Source: Pseudomonas brassicacearum subsp. brassicacearum
GTDB taxonomy: Bacteria; Pseudomonadota; Gammaproteobacteria; Pseudomonadales; Pseudomonadaceae
Assembly: GCF_008801605.1 (NCBI RefSeq)
Contig: NZ_VZPJ01000014.1
Coordinates: 89,998-153,997 of the forward strand
Direction: 5' to 3'
Length of the DNA stretch: 64,000 bases
In this document: positions 8,106 to 16,612 of the stretch, piece by piece
Layout of the letters: each line of letters starts with the position of its first letter
Numbering within the stretch: position 1 is the first letter of the stretch
Translations under genes and position numbers: made by a program
The notes under the pieces: generated by a model
What the model was told of the DNA's origin: nothing
The model's input: only the letters and a program-made list of their open reading frames with translations
Databases searched by the model: none

Positions 8106-8879
8106 ATGAAACGACTGGAAGGAAAAAGTGCCCTGGTGACCGGTGCCGCCCGTGGCATCGGCAGGACGTTCGCCCAGGCCTATATCTACGAGGGCGCCAC
8201 AGTGGCGATCGCCGATATCGACCTGGAGCGGGCCCAGGCTACCGCCGCCGAACTGGGTGATAGTGCCTACGCGGTCAAAATGGACGTGACGGACCAGGCT
8301 TCGATCGATCAGGCCATCGAGGCCGTGGTGGCCCAGGTGGGCAAGCTGGATATCCTGATCAACAACGCCGCGCTGTTCGACCTGGCACCCATCGTGGAAA
8401 TCACCCGCCAGAGCTACGAGCGGCTGTTTTCCATCAACGTCGCCGGCACGCTGTTCACCCTGCAGGCGGCGGCGCGGCAGATGATCCGCCAGGGCCATGG
8501 CGGCCGGATCATCAACATGGCCAGCCAGGCCGGTCGGCGTGGCGAAGCGCTGGTCGGTGTCTATTGCGCCACCAAGGCAGCGGTGATCAGCCTGACCCAG
8601 TCCGCCGGACTGGATCTGATCAAGCATCGGATCAACGTCAACGCCATCGCCCCCGGCGTGGTGGATGGCGAGCATTGGGATGGCGTGGATGCGCTGTTCG
8701 CCCGCCACGAAAACCTGCCCCTGGGGGAAAAGAAGCGCCAGGTCGGGCAACAGGTGCCCTATGGCCGGATGGGGACTGCGGAGGACCTCACCGGGATGGC
8801 GATTTTCCTCGCCTCGGCGGAAAGCGAGTACGTGGTGGCGCAGACCTATAACGTCGATGGGGGGAACTGGATGAGCTGA
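8106..8879 (+). CDS. smoS: Sorbitol (L-iditol) 2-dehydrogenase, SDR family
   Basis: This 257-residue short-chain dehydrogenase probably oxidises sorbitol to fructose, and galactitol or L-iditol as side substrates, with NAD+. It has the TGAARGIG cofactor motif near residue 12, NNAALFDLAPIVEITR in the middle, the YCATK active-site motif (Tyr and Lys), and the C-terminal QTYNVDGGNWMS. These segments match what I recall of SmoS from Rhodobacter sphaeroides very closely. The ATG at 8106 follows AAAAGGA. It probably belongs to the polyol module that starts with mtlE, although a REP doublet separates the two. Confidence 0.85.
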   Translation: MKRLEGKSALVTGAARGIGRTFAQAYIYEGATVAIADIDLERAQATAAELGDSAYAVKMDVTDQASIDQAIEAVVAQVGKLDILINNAALFDLAPIVEITRQSYERLFSINVAGTLFTLQAAARQMIRQGHGGRIINMASQAGRRGEALVGVYCATKAAVISLTQSAGLDLIKHRINVNAIAPGVVDGEHWDGVDALFARHENLPLGEKKRQVGQQVPYGRMGTAEDLTGMAIFLASAESEYVVAQTYNVDGGNWMS

Positions 8880-9014
8880 TAATCTGCGATTTTATGGCCT
8901 TGAAACGACGGAAATGGACTTATTCGCCTGAAAGTTGATCCCACTATTTGAGGATTATCCCGAACGCTACCCAACTGTGCCGTTCCAAGGGATTTCAAAA
9001 GAGCGTGAATACCG

Positions 9015-9031
9015 TTGCCCCAGCGGGGCAA
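9015..9031. other. Stem-loop ahead of the CAP-domain gene
   Basis: TTGCCCC and GGGGCAA form a perfect 7-bp stem with a 3-nt loop, 43 bp before the next gene. No T-run follows on either strand, so it is not a convincing terminator. It could be a regulator site or leader structure. Confidence 0.35.
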
Positions 9032-9073
9032 AAATTGCGCATCATAGGCGCCGTCCGCTCAAGGGAGATTTAC

Positions 9074-9925
9074 ATGCGTGCCATTTCATCCGTCGTGGGT
9101 CTTGTCGTGCTGTCGCTGGGCCTGGTGTTCGCCACCAGTGCCGCGGCCACCGAAGAGACGCAACTGGTCGAGTCCATCAACCTTTACCGCAGCCAGTCCC
9201 AAAGCTGTGCCGGCCAGGCCTCGCTGGAGTTGCCACCGCTGGCGATGGATTCCCGGCTGATCCTGTCGGCTAACGGCATCGGTGACCTGCAGCAGGCGCT
9301 GGCGCGGGCGGCCTATCCAATGGTCAACGTGCAGGCCATCAGCCTGTCCGGGCCGCGCGATGCGCAATCGGCCATGAAAGCCGTCCAGGAAAGCTTCTGC
9401 CAGGTAGTACTCGACCCGCAGTTCGTCGACATCGGCGTCAGCCGCCTGGACCGCGAATGGCGCATCGTGCTGGCGCGCCCACTGTTGTCGGCGCGCCTGG
9501 GTGACTGGCAAGCCGAGGGCCAGAAGCTGCTGAAGCTGATCAACAGTGCCCGCACCCAGCCACGTCGCTGCGGCACCGAAACCTTCGCCGCCACAACGCC
9601 GCTGGCCTGGAACGCCACCTTGGCCCTGGCCGCCGTGACCCACACCCGGGCCATGGCCAACAACAATTTCTTCGACCACAAGGACCGCGACAACCGCATG
9701 CCGGGCGACCGCGCCGAATTGGCCGGCTATCTGGGCCAGTTGATCGGCGAGAACATCGCCGCCGGACAGGACACCGCGCTCAAGGTGGTGGACGGCTGGC
9801 TGGCCAGCCCGGGGCACTGCGCCAACCTGATGAACCCACAGTTCCGCGAATTGGGCGCCGGGTATGCGACCGATCCGAAAAGCGATGCAGGGATCTATTG
9901 GACGGCGATGTTTGGCACTCAATAG
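9074..9925 (+). CDS. Secreted CAP-domain (SCP/PR-1-like) protein
   Basis: This 283-residue protein starts at an ATG behind AAGGGAG and carries a signal peptide (cleavage near LVFATSAAA-TEE). The C-terminal half, from about residue 145, is a CAP domain: it contains the LKLINSARTQPRRCG start, HTRAMANNNFFDHKD with the conserved His, GENIAAGQ, and SPGHCANLMNPQFRELG with the second conserved His and Cys. Bacterial CAP proteins are extracytoplasmic and mostly uncharacterised; proposed roles are in lipid or cell-wall binding. The N-terminal half is a separate region with two Cys residues that I cannot assign. It stands alone, downstream of the polyol genes. Confidence 0.75.
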   Translation: MRAISSVVGLVVLSLGLVFATSAAATEETQLVESINLYRSQSQSCAGQASLELPPLAMDSRLILSANGIGDLQQALARAAYPMVNVQAISLSGPRDAQSAMKAVQESFCQVVLDPQFVDIGVSRLDREWRIVLARPLLSARLGDWQAEGQKLLKLINSARTQPRRCGTETFAATTPLAWNATLALAAVTHTRAMANNNFFDHKDRDNRMPGDRAELAGYLGQLIGENIAAGQDTALKVVDGWLASPGHCANLMNPQFRELGAGYATDPKSDAGIYWTAMFGTQ

Positions 9926-9947
9926 CGCGGTGGCCGGGCCAGCGCTT

Positions 9948-10039
9948 TCGCGAGCAAGCTCGCGCCCACAGGGGGCGTTGTGGTGGCCGTGCAATCAAGT
10001 TCCACCACCAGCCAATGTGGGAGCGAGCTTGCTCGCGAT
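9948..10039. repeat. REP doublet, opposite orientation
   Basis: Cores TCGCGAGCAAGCTCGCGCCC and GGGAGCGAGCTTGCTCGCGA point outward rather than inward, between two convergent genes. Confidence 0.8.
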
Positions 10040-10058
10040 AGCCATTGCTCGATCAACC

Positions 10059-10943
10059 TCAGTGTCCGTGGCTGAGCAGCACCTGTCGCAAATGCTGCAT
10101 GAACTGGCTCAATGAAGGTGATTGGGCCACCGGCTTGCGCTGCAACAGGCCGATCGAGCGCTTCGCCGGCTGGTCGATGGCGGTGACAGCACACTGCTCA
10201 CCGATGTTGAACACCGCCGTGCAACTGGCCGGCAACAGAGAAAATCCCAATCCTTCGCGCACCAGGGCCGTGGCCGTGCTCATGTGCGCCACTTCCCAGG
10301 CCGGCACAGGGTCAACGTTCAAATAGCGCAACGCAGCGTCAGCCAGGGGCCGGATGCTGGTGTCAGGCGTGAGGGCAATATAGGGTTGCCGCTTCCAGTC
10401 GTCCTGGCCGTCACGCTGCGGGTCCTTTTGGCTCAGCAACACCAGGTTGTCATCCAACAGGCGCACAAAGCTCAGTCCGGACAGATCGTCAGGCAACGAA
10501 CTGATGCCGGCGTCCACCTCTCCTCGCTGCACCCAGCCCATGACTTCCCCGGCGCGGCCGTCTAACAAACTCACCGTCACGCCGGGGTTTTCATGCTGGA
10601 AAGAAGCAATGGCAATGGGCAGGAATGACGCCGCAGCGGTGGGCAAGGCCGCCAGCCGGAGCGTGCCACGGCTCAGGCTCAGAGTGTCACGAGCATCGCG
10701 CACGGCGTCGTTCATGTCCCGGAGCATGCGCCGGGCCTGGGGTAGAAAATGCTCACCGGCCGGAGTCAGCTCGACGCTGCGGGTATTACGCGCGAGCAAC
10801 TGCAGCCCCATGCTCTCTTCCAATTTGCGGATGCTATAGCTCAGCGCCGGCTGGGACAGGTGCAACTGTTCGGCCGTGCGGGTAAAGCTCGAAGTCTCGG
10901 CAATAAGGATGAAGGCACGAAGCTGACGAAAAGAAACGTTCAT
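10059..10943 (-). CDS. LysR-family transcriptional regulator
   Basis: This 294-residue protein has the LysR winged helix at its N-terminus (MNVSFRQLRAFILIAETSSF, then LSQPALSYSIRKLEE) and a periplasmic-binding-like effector domain from about residue 90. It is divergent from the AtuA-like/CitMHS operon with only 100 bp between the start codons, where a perfect 14-bp palindrome sits, so it most likely controls that operon in response to its substrate or an intermediate. The effector cannot be deduced from sequence. Confidence 0.85.
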   Translation of the reverse strand: MNVSFRQLRAFILIAETSSFTRTAEQLHLSQPALSYSIRKLEESMGLQLLARNTRSVELTPAGEHFLPQARRMLRDMNDAVRDARDTLSLSRGTLRLAALPTAAASFLPIAIASFQHENPGVTVSLLDGRAGEVMGWVQRGEVDAGISSLPDDLSGLSFVRLLDDNLVLLSQKDPQRDGQDDWKRQPYIALTPDTSIRPLADAALRYLNVDPVPAWEVAHMSTATALVREGLGFSLLPASCTAVFNIGEQCAVTAIDQPAKRSIGLLQRKPVAQSPSLSQFMQHLRQVLLSHGH

Positions 10944-10963
10944 GACCCACTCATAAAATTAAT

Positions 10964-10977
10964 GAATCAATTGATTC
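10964..10977. promoter_or_regulatory. Palindrome in LysR/AtuA divergent region
   Basis: GAATCAATTGATTC is a perfect 14-bp palindrome in the 100-bp interval between the LysR gene and the AtuA-like gene. It is a plausible LysR binding site, although it is not the plain T-N11-A form. Confidence 0.45.
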
Positions 10978-11043
10978 TATCTTTAAAATTCACAGAATAA
11001 TCCAGTCTCTCCACTATGGGGCCACCCCTCAGTGGAAAGCGAC

Positions 11044-12393
11044 ATGACAAAAACAATTCTCGTCGGCTGCGGTGCCGGTTTCGCCAATGATCGACCCGAC
11101 GCCGCCCTGCGCCTGGCACAGGACCTGGCACAACGCAGCGGCAAGCGCTACATCATGCTGGAACTGCTGGCTGAACGGACCCTGGCCGAGGCGCAGCTAC
11201 GCAAGCGCCTGGACCCGCAGGCGGGATACTCCGCGCGTCTGTTCGATTTCCTCGAGCCCATGCTGGACGTGTGCATCGAGGCCGGCATCCCGATCATCAC
11301 CAATGGCGGCGCCGCCAATCCCAGGGCGGCCGCGCAACGGTTGCGCCAGACGCTGGCGGGCCGCTTCCCTGCACTGAAAATCGCCTGTGTGCTGGGTGAT
11401 GACCTGTTGGAAGAAACACCGCCCCGTTACGAACGGTGGCTGTCCTCGGAGCCCTTGGAGCACCCCGTGTCGGTGAACGTCTATACCGGAGCCGACGGTA
11501 TCGCCCAGGCGTTGGCCGAGGGCGCTGGCATCGTGCTGTGTGGCCGGGTCGCGGATCCGTCGCTGGCCGTGGGGGCGATCCGCCATGGGTTGGGTTGGTC
11601 GGCTGACGATTGGCAGAAAATGGCCGTCGCCACCACCGCAGGCCATCTGCTGGAGTGCTGCACCCAGGTCACCGGCGGCTATTTTGCTCATCCTGGGATG
11701 AAAGACGTTCCGGACCCGGCCAATCTCGGCTGCCCCATTGCTGAGATCCATCAGGATGGCCGCCTGATCATCGGCAAAACCCGCAACTGCGGCGGACGGG
11801 TCAGCGAACAGACCGTCAAGGAACAACTCCTTTACGAAGTACACGACCCTCGACGCTATCTGACGCCGGACGTGGTGCTGGACCTGGGCCAGGCCCGTGT
11901 ACAGGACTTGGGTGATGACCGTGTTGAAATCAGTGGCCTGCTGGGTCACCCGCGTCCCGACACGCTCAAGGGTCTGGCGGGTGTGCGCGGCCTCTGGTTC
12001 GGCGAGGCGGAAATATCCTACGCGGGCCCCGGCGCCGTGGCGCGTGCCGCGCTGGCGCGGGAAATCCTGCTGCAGCGCTTCGACCAGTTGGCACCCGGGG
12101 TCCAGCCCTGGATCGACCTGTCCGGGGTCGCCAGCCTCTTCAACGACCAGGGCGGTCGATATCTGCAACAGCAACTGGCCCAGGCGCCCGCTCTGGAGGA
12201 TGTGCGCGTGCGCATCGGCCTGACTCACACCGACCGACGGCTGGTGGAGGCCCTGCTGGCAGAGGTCGAGTCGCTCTACACCAACGGGCCGGCGGGCGGC
12301 GGTGGCGTCCGGCGACACCTCGCCGAGACCGTTACCACCCGCAGTTTCCTGCTGCCGCGAGATGAAATCCATACAACCCTGGAGTGGTACTGA
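11044..12393 (+). CDS. AtuA-like acyclic terpene utilisation family protein (DUF1446)
   Basis: This 449-residue protein belongs to the DUF1446/AtuA family, named after a protein needed for citronellol/geraniol use in Pseudomonas but with no known enzymatic mechanism. The N-terminal VGCGAGFANDRPDAA, the central TNGGAANPRAAA, GAGIVLCGRVADPSLA and ECCTQVTGGYF segments are typical. The ATG at 11044 follows GGAAAG; an in-frame GTG four codons upstream is less likely. Its stop overlaps the start of the small partner gene (TGATG). With the CitMHS transporter downstream and the LysR gene divergent, it forms a carboxylate- or terpenoid-like catabolic unit. No acyl-CoA carboxylase genes (atuC/atuF type) are next to it, so it is not the classical atu cluster. 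Confidence 0.75.
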   Translation: MTKTILVGCGAGFANDRPDAALRLAQDLAQRSGKRYIMLELLAERTLAEAQLRKRLDPQAGYSARLFDFLEPMLDVCIEAGIPIITNGGAANPRAAAQRLRQTLAGRFPALKIACVLGDDLLEETPPRYERWLSSEPLEHPVSVNVYTGADGIAQALAEGAGIVLCGRVADPSLAVGAIRHGLGWSADDWQKMAVATTAGHLLECCTQVTGGYFAHPGMKDVPDPANLGCPIAEIHQDGRLIIGKTRNCGGRVSEQTVKEQLLYEVHDPRRYLTPDVVLDLGQARVQDLGDDRVEISGLLGHPRPDTLKGLAGVRGLWFGEAEISYAGPGAVARAALAREILLQRFDQLAPGVQPWIDLSGVASLFNDQGGRYLQQQLAQAPALEDVRVRIGLTHTDRRLVEALLAEVESLYTNGPAGGGGVRRHLAETVTTRSFLLPRDEIHTTLEWY

Positions 12394-12716
12394 TGAACCT
12401 GGTCACCCTCGCCGACTATGCCCATGCCCGTGCTGGCGACAAGGGCAACATTCTCAGCATCGCCCTGTTTCCCCACGATCCGGCCCACTATCCGTGGCTG
12501 CTACGGGAATTGACCTGCGCCCGAGTGGCCGAGCAATTCGCGACGCGACAACCCTCCAAGGTGCATCGCTATGAACTGCCGAACCTGAATGCACTGAATT
12601 TCGTGCTCGAGGACGCCCTGGAGGGCGGTGTGAATCGCAGTTGCGGTCTGGATCGCCATGGCAAGAGCCTGAGTTACCTGCTTCTGGCCTTGCGCCTGCC
12701 CGGACCGCAAGGCTGA
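12393..12716 (+). CDS. AtuA-like small partner, ferredoxin-fold domain protein
   Basis: This 107-residue protein resembles the C-terminal ferredoxin-fold domain that is fused to AtuA in longer relatives (LADYAHARAGDKGNILSIA, then LPNLNALNFVLEDALEGGV). Here it is a separate gene whose ATG overlaps the TGA of the AtuA-like gene, so the two products probably form one complex. Function is unknown. Confidence 0.7.
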   Translation: MNLVTLADYAHARAGDKGNILSIALFPHDPAHYPWLLRELTCARVAEQFATRQPSKVHRYELPNLNALNFVLEDALEGGVNRSCGLDRHGKSLSYLLLALRLPGPQG

Positions 12717-12768
12717 TCGACTCACCGCCCGCGAACCTTCGACAACAATAAAAAAGAGAGGCTGCAAC

Positions 12769-14076
12769 ATGATTACAACCCTGGGTTTCCTGATGATGCT
12801 CGCCATCATCGGATTGATATTGCTGCGCAGGATCAGTCCGGTGGTGGCGTTCACTACCCTTCCCGTGATCGTTTGCCTGCTGGCCGGCTTCAATCTCGGC
12901 CAGATCGGCGAATTCATCAAGGCCGGCCTGATCACGGTGGCCCCGACCGCAGCACTGTTTCTGTTTGCCATCCTGTTTTTCGGCATCATGCGTGACCGGG
13001 GCTTGTTCGATCCATTGGTCAACCTGCTGATCCGCAGCACAGGCGGCAAGCCGCTGGCCGTGGCACTGGTGACGGTTTTGGTGACGTCAGTGGTCCATCT
13101 CGACGGCGTCGGCGCCGCCACGTTCTTGCTGACCATCCCGGCCCTGCTGCCCTTGTATAAGCGCCTGAACATGAGCCCGGCGATGTTGCTGTGCCTGGTT
13201 GGCACCACGGCCGGCGTGATCAATATGGTCCCTTGGGGCGGAACGACCGCACGCGCTGCCGCAGTGTCGGGGCTGGATGCCACCCAACTGTGGCTAGGCT
13301 TGCTGCCGGTGCAGATGGTGGGCCTGACGTGCATGCTCGTTGTCGCGACAGTGTTGGGCTTGCGCGCCCAGCGTCGCCAACCGATGTCGCTGGGAGCGGC
13401 TGCAACCTGTGACATGGACAGCCTGCAACCCCAGGACCGTGAATTCGCCCTCTCCCCCCGGGAGCTGCGTTACTGGCTGAACGTGGCGCTGACCGGTGGG
13501 ATCCTGGCGTGCCTGTTCACCGGCATTTTTCCCTTGTATGCGTGTTTCATGGTGGGATTGGGCATCGCCCTGCCCTTGAACTTCCCGTCCCTGGACGCCC
13601 AGGCCGAACGCCTCAAGGCCCATGCGGCCGATGCGCTGCAAATGGTCCTGGTGATGATGGCCGCCGCCGTCCTGTTGGGCGTGCTCTCCGGCGCGAAGAT
13701 GTCCGACGGCATGGCATTGGCACTGATCGATATCATGCCAGCCGGTTCTGCCCAATACCTGCATGTGATCGTCGGTTTCTTCGGCGTCCCCCTGGGGATG
13801 ATCTTCTCACCGGACGCCTACTATTTCGCCCTGCTGCCGGTGATCAGGGACGTGGCCGCTGCCGCGGGTGTCCCCCTCGAGGCCGTGGCCCGGGCCATGC
13901 TGATCGGTGAGAACACTGGATTCTCCATCAGCCCGGTGGTGCCCAGCGTGTACCTCGCGCTGGCGTTGTCCGGCGTAGAGCTTCGCAAGCACATCGCCTA
14001 TACGTTCTTCTGGGCCTGGGGCGTCAGCCTGGTGATGCTCGGCTTCGCCGTGATGACTGGAGCGGTACAGGTTTGA
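12769..14076 (+). CDS. CitMHS-family citrate/carboxylate transporter
   Basis: This 435-residue inner-membrane protein has about 12 hydrophobic segments and the CitMHS layout: LLRRISPVVAFTTLPVIVCLLAG at the N-terminus, the VTVLVTSVVHLDGVGAATFLLTIPALLP region, and the GMIFSPDAYYFALLPVI region. Members take up citrate as a complex with Mg2+ or Ca2+ by proton symport; other carboxylates are possible. The ribosome site GAGAGG is preceded by ACAACAATAAAAAA (12741-12757), a strong Crc/Hfq-like stretch. It lies 52 bp after the AtuA-like pair and probably imports their substrate. Confidence 0.8.
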   Translation: MITTLGFLMMLAIIGLILLRRISPVVAFTTLPVIVCLLAGFNLGQIGEFIKAGLITVAPTAALFLFAILFFGIMRDRGLFDPLVNLLIRSTGGKPLAVALVTVLVTSVVHLDGVGAATFLLTIPALLPLYKRLNMSPAMLLCLVGTTAGVINMVPWGGTTARAAAVSGLDATQLWLGLLPVQMVGLTCMLVVATVLGLRAQRRQPMSLGAAATCDMDSLQPQDREFALSPRELRYWLNVALTGGILACLFTGIFPLYACFMVGLGIALPLNFPSLDAQAERLKAHAADALQMVLVMMAAAVLLGVLSGAKMSDGMALALIDIMPAGSAQYLHVIVGFFGVPLGMIFSPDAYYFALLPVIRDVAAAAGVPLEAVARAMLIGENTGFSISPVVPSVYLALALSGVELRKHIAYTFFWAWGVSLVMLGFAVMTGAVQV

Positions 14077-14170
14077 GCAGGCGGTGAATGCGGTGCTGAC
14101 GGATGCGTTTGATGAGGGCCAGGCACTGCTGCCTCAAGCGTTTGGAGGCGATTGTCCTTGGGGGCGGTGT

Positions 14171-14338
14171 GTATATCCGTTGTTGCGGTCGTGGCGGCTT
14201 AGGGTTCCGCCCTGACGGCGGGTCACTTTCGAAAAGCCCGGAAGCCGGCCCAGTCAAAAGTAACCAAAACGCTTCAGCCCCACCACTTGGCACCTCGCCT
14301 AGGCTCGGTGTGCCCTCACTCCGGCATTGCTCCGTGGG
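14171..14338. repeat. Long inverted repeat, left arm
   Basis: This 168-bp segment is nearly identical (roughly 95% by eye) to the reverse complement of 14679-14848. Shared landmarks are ATATCCGTTGTTGCGGT at the outer end and CACTCCGGCATTGCTCCGTG at the inner end. Confidence 0.9.
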
Positions 14339-14402
14339 AGCAAAGCTTGCTCGCGAGGCGGCCTGGCAGCCGGCCTATCTCTCCGGCCGTACCCGATCTT
14401 AT

Positions 14403-14492
14403 TGTGGGAGCGATCTTGCTCGCGATAGCAGTGTGTCAGTCAATATTTGAATTGAATGATGAATTGCAATCGCGAGCAAGCTCGCTCCCACA
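14403..14492. repeat. REP doublet (inverted pair)
   Basis: Facing cores TGTGGGAGCGATCTTGCTCG and CGAGCAAGCTCGCTCCCACA, located between the arms of the long inverted repeat. Confidence 0.85.
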
Positions 14493-14678
14493 GGAGAAGT
14501 TCCCACAGGAGAAACGCGATCACCCAGAACCAGGTCGGCTGTTAGGCCGCCTCGGGGAGGACGTTGATCTCGGGCGCCCCGTTAACCACGATGGCCGAAC
14601 GCAGGCATTGTGGAGTGGGCATCCCGGCATGGATGCCGGGATAGCCGCGCTGGGCCATGGATGGCCCTTCGCGGCGGG

Positions 14679-14848
14679 CCCACGGAGCAATGCCGGAGTG
14701 AGGGCACACCGAGCCTAGGCGAGGTGCCAAGTGGTGGGGCTGAAGCGTTTTGGTTACTTTTGACTGGGCCGGCTTCCGGGCTTCTCAAAAGTGACCCGCC
14801 GTAAGGGCGGAACCCTAAGCCGCCGTTACCGCAACAACGGATATGTAC
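14679..14848. repeat. Long inverted repeat, right arm
   Basis: This 170-bp segment is the inverted counterpart of 14171-14338. The arms enclose about 340 bp with REP sequences. Differences are a few substitutions and small indels near the outer end. Confidence 0.9.
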
Positions 14849-14860
14849 CCAATCCAATCC

Positions 14861-14901
14861 AAAAGAAAACGGCGCCTTCCCCTACCTCGGAAAAAGCGCC
14901 G
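14861..14901 (-). terminator. Intrinsic terminator of mqo
   Basis: On the reverse strand a GC-rich stem CGGCGC/GCGCCG extends through G-U and A-U pairs to about 13 bp around a short loop and is followed by TTTTCTTTT. It lies 68 bp after the mqo stop codon. Confidence 0.85.
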
Positions 14902-14968
14902 TATCCTTAAGTGAACAGCATTACGCTCAATGCGCAGCGTTCTTGTACCTCACCAGACAGCGTCCGGC

Positions 14969-16612
14969 TTACAGCGCCATGTCAGCCGCTGGGTTGGCCT
15001 CACGGGGAGCCGCCGGCTTGGCCGGTGCCGCGGTGGCGCCTGGCTTGCCGATTGCCGGTGGCGGGTCCAGTTGCAGGACGTCGCTGGTGTAAGCCCATTC
15101 CTGGGCTACACGCTCAGGGCTATCGTTGAGCTTGGTGCCGTAGCTCGGCACGATCTGGTGCAGTTTTTCCTGCCAGGCCGGGCTGGCGACCTTGTCCTTG
15201 AAGACCTTCTCAAGCACGGTCAGCATGATCGGTGCGGCAGTCGAGGCGCCTGGCGAGGCACCCAGCAGGCCGGCGATGCTGCCGTCCTGGGACGCGACCA
15301 CTTCGGTGCCGAGTTTCAGCACGCCGCCCTTCTCTTCGTCACGCTTGATGATCTGCACGCGCTGGCCAGCCTGCCACAGGCGCCAGTCTTCCTGCTTGGC
15401 CTCCGGGAAGTACTCTTTCAGGGCGTTGAAGCGATCTTCATCCGACAGCATCAGTTGACCGGCCAGGTACTCGACCAGTGGGTACTGTTCGATACCAACC
15501 TTGGTCATCGGCCACACGTTGTGAGTGGTGGTGCTGGTCAGCAGGTCGAAGTACGAACCGTTCTTCAGGAACTTGGTGGAGAAGGTTGCGAACGGGCCAA
15601 ACAGGATCACGCGCTTGCCATCAAGCACGCGGGTGTCCAGATGCGGAACCGACATCGGCGGTGCGCCCACCGAAGCCTTGCCGTAGGCCTTGGCCAGGTG
15701 CAGTTGGGCGACGGTCGGGTTTTCGGTGACCAGGAACGAACCACCCACCGGGAAACCTGCGTATTCACGCGCTTCCGGGATGTCGGACTTCTGCAGCAGG
15801 TGCAGGGCACCACCGCCTGCGCCGATGAACACGAACTTGGCGTCGGTCTCGGTTTCGGTACCGTCTTTCAGGTTCTTGTACGAAACGCGCCAGGTGCCGT
15901 CTTCGTTGCGGGTGATGTCTTCCACTTCGCTGGACAGCTTGAGGGAGAAGTTCGGCTTGGTTTGCAGATAAGCCGCGAATTGGCGTGTGATTTCGCCGAA
16001 ATTCACGTCGGTGCCCAGTGGACTCCAGGTGGCCGCGACTTTCTGGCTCGGGTCACGCCCTTGCATCATCAGCGGCACCCACTTGCTGATCTGCTCGCGA
16101 TCTTCGGAATACTGCATGCCGGCGAACAACGGGCTGGCCTGGAGGGCTTCGTAGCGCTTCTTCAGGAACGCGATGTTCTCGTCGCCCCACAAAAAGCTCA
16201 TGTGCGGCGTGGAGTTGATGAACGAACGCGGGTTCTTCAACACGCCGTTCTTGACCTGCCAGGACCAGAACTGACGGGAAATCTGGAAGGCTTCGTTGAT
16301 TTCGATGGCCTTGGAGATATCGACCTTGCCGTTCTTGTCTTCCGGCGTGTAGTTCAGCTCGGCCAGCGCAGAGTGACCGGTACCGGCATTGTTCCAGCCG
16401 TTGGAGCTCTCTTCGGCAACACCGTCCAGGCGCTCGACCATTTCCATGGTCCAGCCCGGCTCCAGCTCATTGAGCCAGACGCCGAGTGTCGAGCTCATGA
16501 TGCCCCCACCAATGAGCAAGACATCCACTTTTTTTGGCTCGGCGGCGTGCGTGGTCGCAAGACCCATCGCCATCGCCAGGCCCAGTAGCGCCGTGTGTGT
16601 TTTCTTCAACAT
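14969..16612 (-). CDS. mqo: Malate:quinone oxidoreductase
   Basis: This 547-residue FAD-dependent membrane-associated enzyme oxidises L-malate to oxaloacetate and passes electrons to ubiquinone. The sequence has an N-terminal leader (TALLGLAMAMGLATTHA), the FAD motif DVLLIGGGIMSSTLG, and Mqo landmarks such as NGWNNAGTGHSALAELNY, MSFLWGDENIAFLKKRYE, FIGAGGGALHLLQKSDIPE and GASPGASTAAPIM. The length fits the group of Pseudomonas Mqo proteins that carry a short C-terminal extension. The start at 16612 (MLKKTHT) follows AGGGAT; an in-frame codon 16 positions earlier has no better site. A strong terminator follows. Pseudomonads often rely on Mqo rather than NAD malate dehydrogenase. Confidence 0.93.
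   Translation of the reverse strand: MLKKTHTALLGLAMAMGLATTHAAEPKKVDVLLIGGGIMSSTLGVWLNELEPGWTMEMVERLDGVAEESSNGWNNAGTGHSALAELNYTPEDKNGKVDISKAIEINEAFQISRQFWSWQVKNGVLKNPRSFINSTPHMSFLWGDENIAFLKKRYEALQASPLFAGMQYSEDREQISKWVPLMMQGRDPSQKVAATWSPLGTDVNFGEITRQFAAYLQTKPNFSLKLSSEVEDITRNEDGTWRVSYKNLKDGTETETDAKFVFIGAGGGALHLLQKSDIPEAREYAGFPVGGSFLVTENPTVAQLHLAKAYGKASVGAPPMSVPHLDTRVLDGKRVILFGPFATFSTKFLKNGSYFDLLTSTTTHNVWPMTKVGIEQYPLVEYLAGQLMLSDEDRFNALKEYFPEAKQEDWRLWQAGQRVQIIKRDEEKGGVLKLGTEVVASQDGSIAGLLGASPGASTAAPIMLTVLEKVFKDKVASPAWQEKLHQIVPSYGTKLNDSPERVAQEWAYTSDVLQLDPPPAIGKPGATAAPAKPAAPREANPAADMAL

Larger units (their letters stand above)
14077..14860. other. Non-coding repeat-rich interval between citM-type gene and mqo
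   Basis: About 780 bp without a convincing gene. It holds two arms of a long inverted repeat (14171-14338 and 14679-14848), a single REP core just inside the left arm (from 14331), a REP doublet (14403-14492), and a short GGCATCCCGGCATGGATGCC palindrome near 14620. Short reading frames here lie in repeat sequence and are probably not genes. No transposase fragment was recognised. Confidence 0.7.

Noticed and set aside
9015..9031. Stem-loop as an intrinsic terminator after smoS
   Set aside because: No T-run follows the stem on the plus strand and the stem is 136 bp from the stop codon; it is kept only as an unspecific stem-loop.
14287..14857. Several small frames in the inverted repeat region
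   Set aside because: They lie in repeat DNA, recur on both arms in mirrored form and lack ribosome sites, so they are probably not genes.
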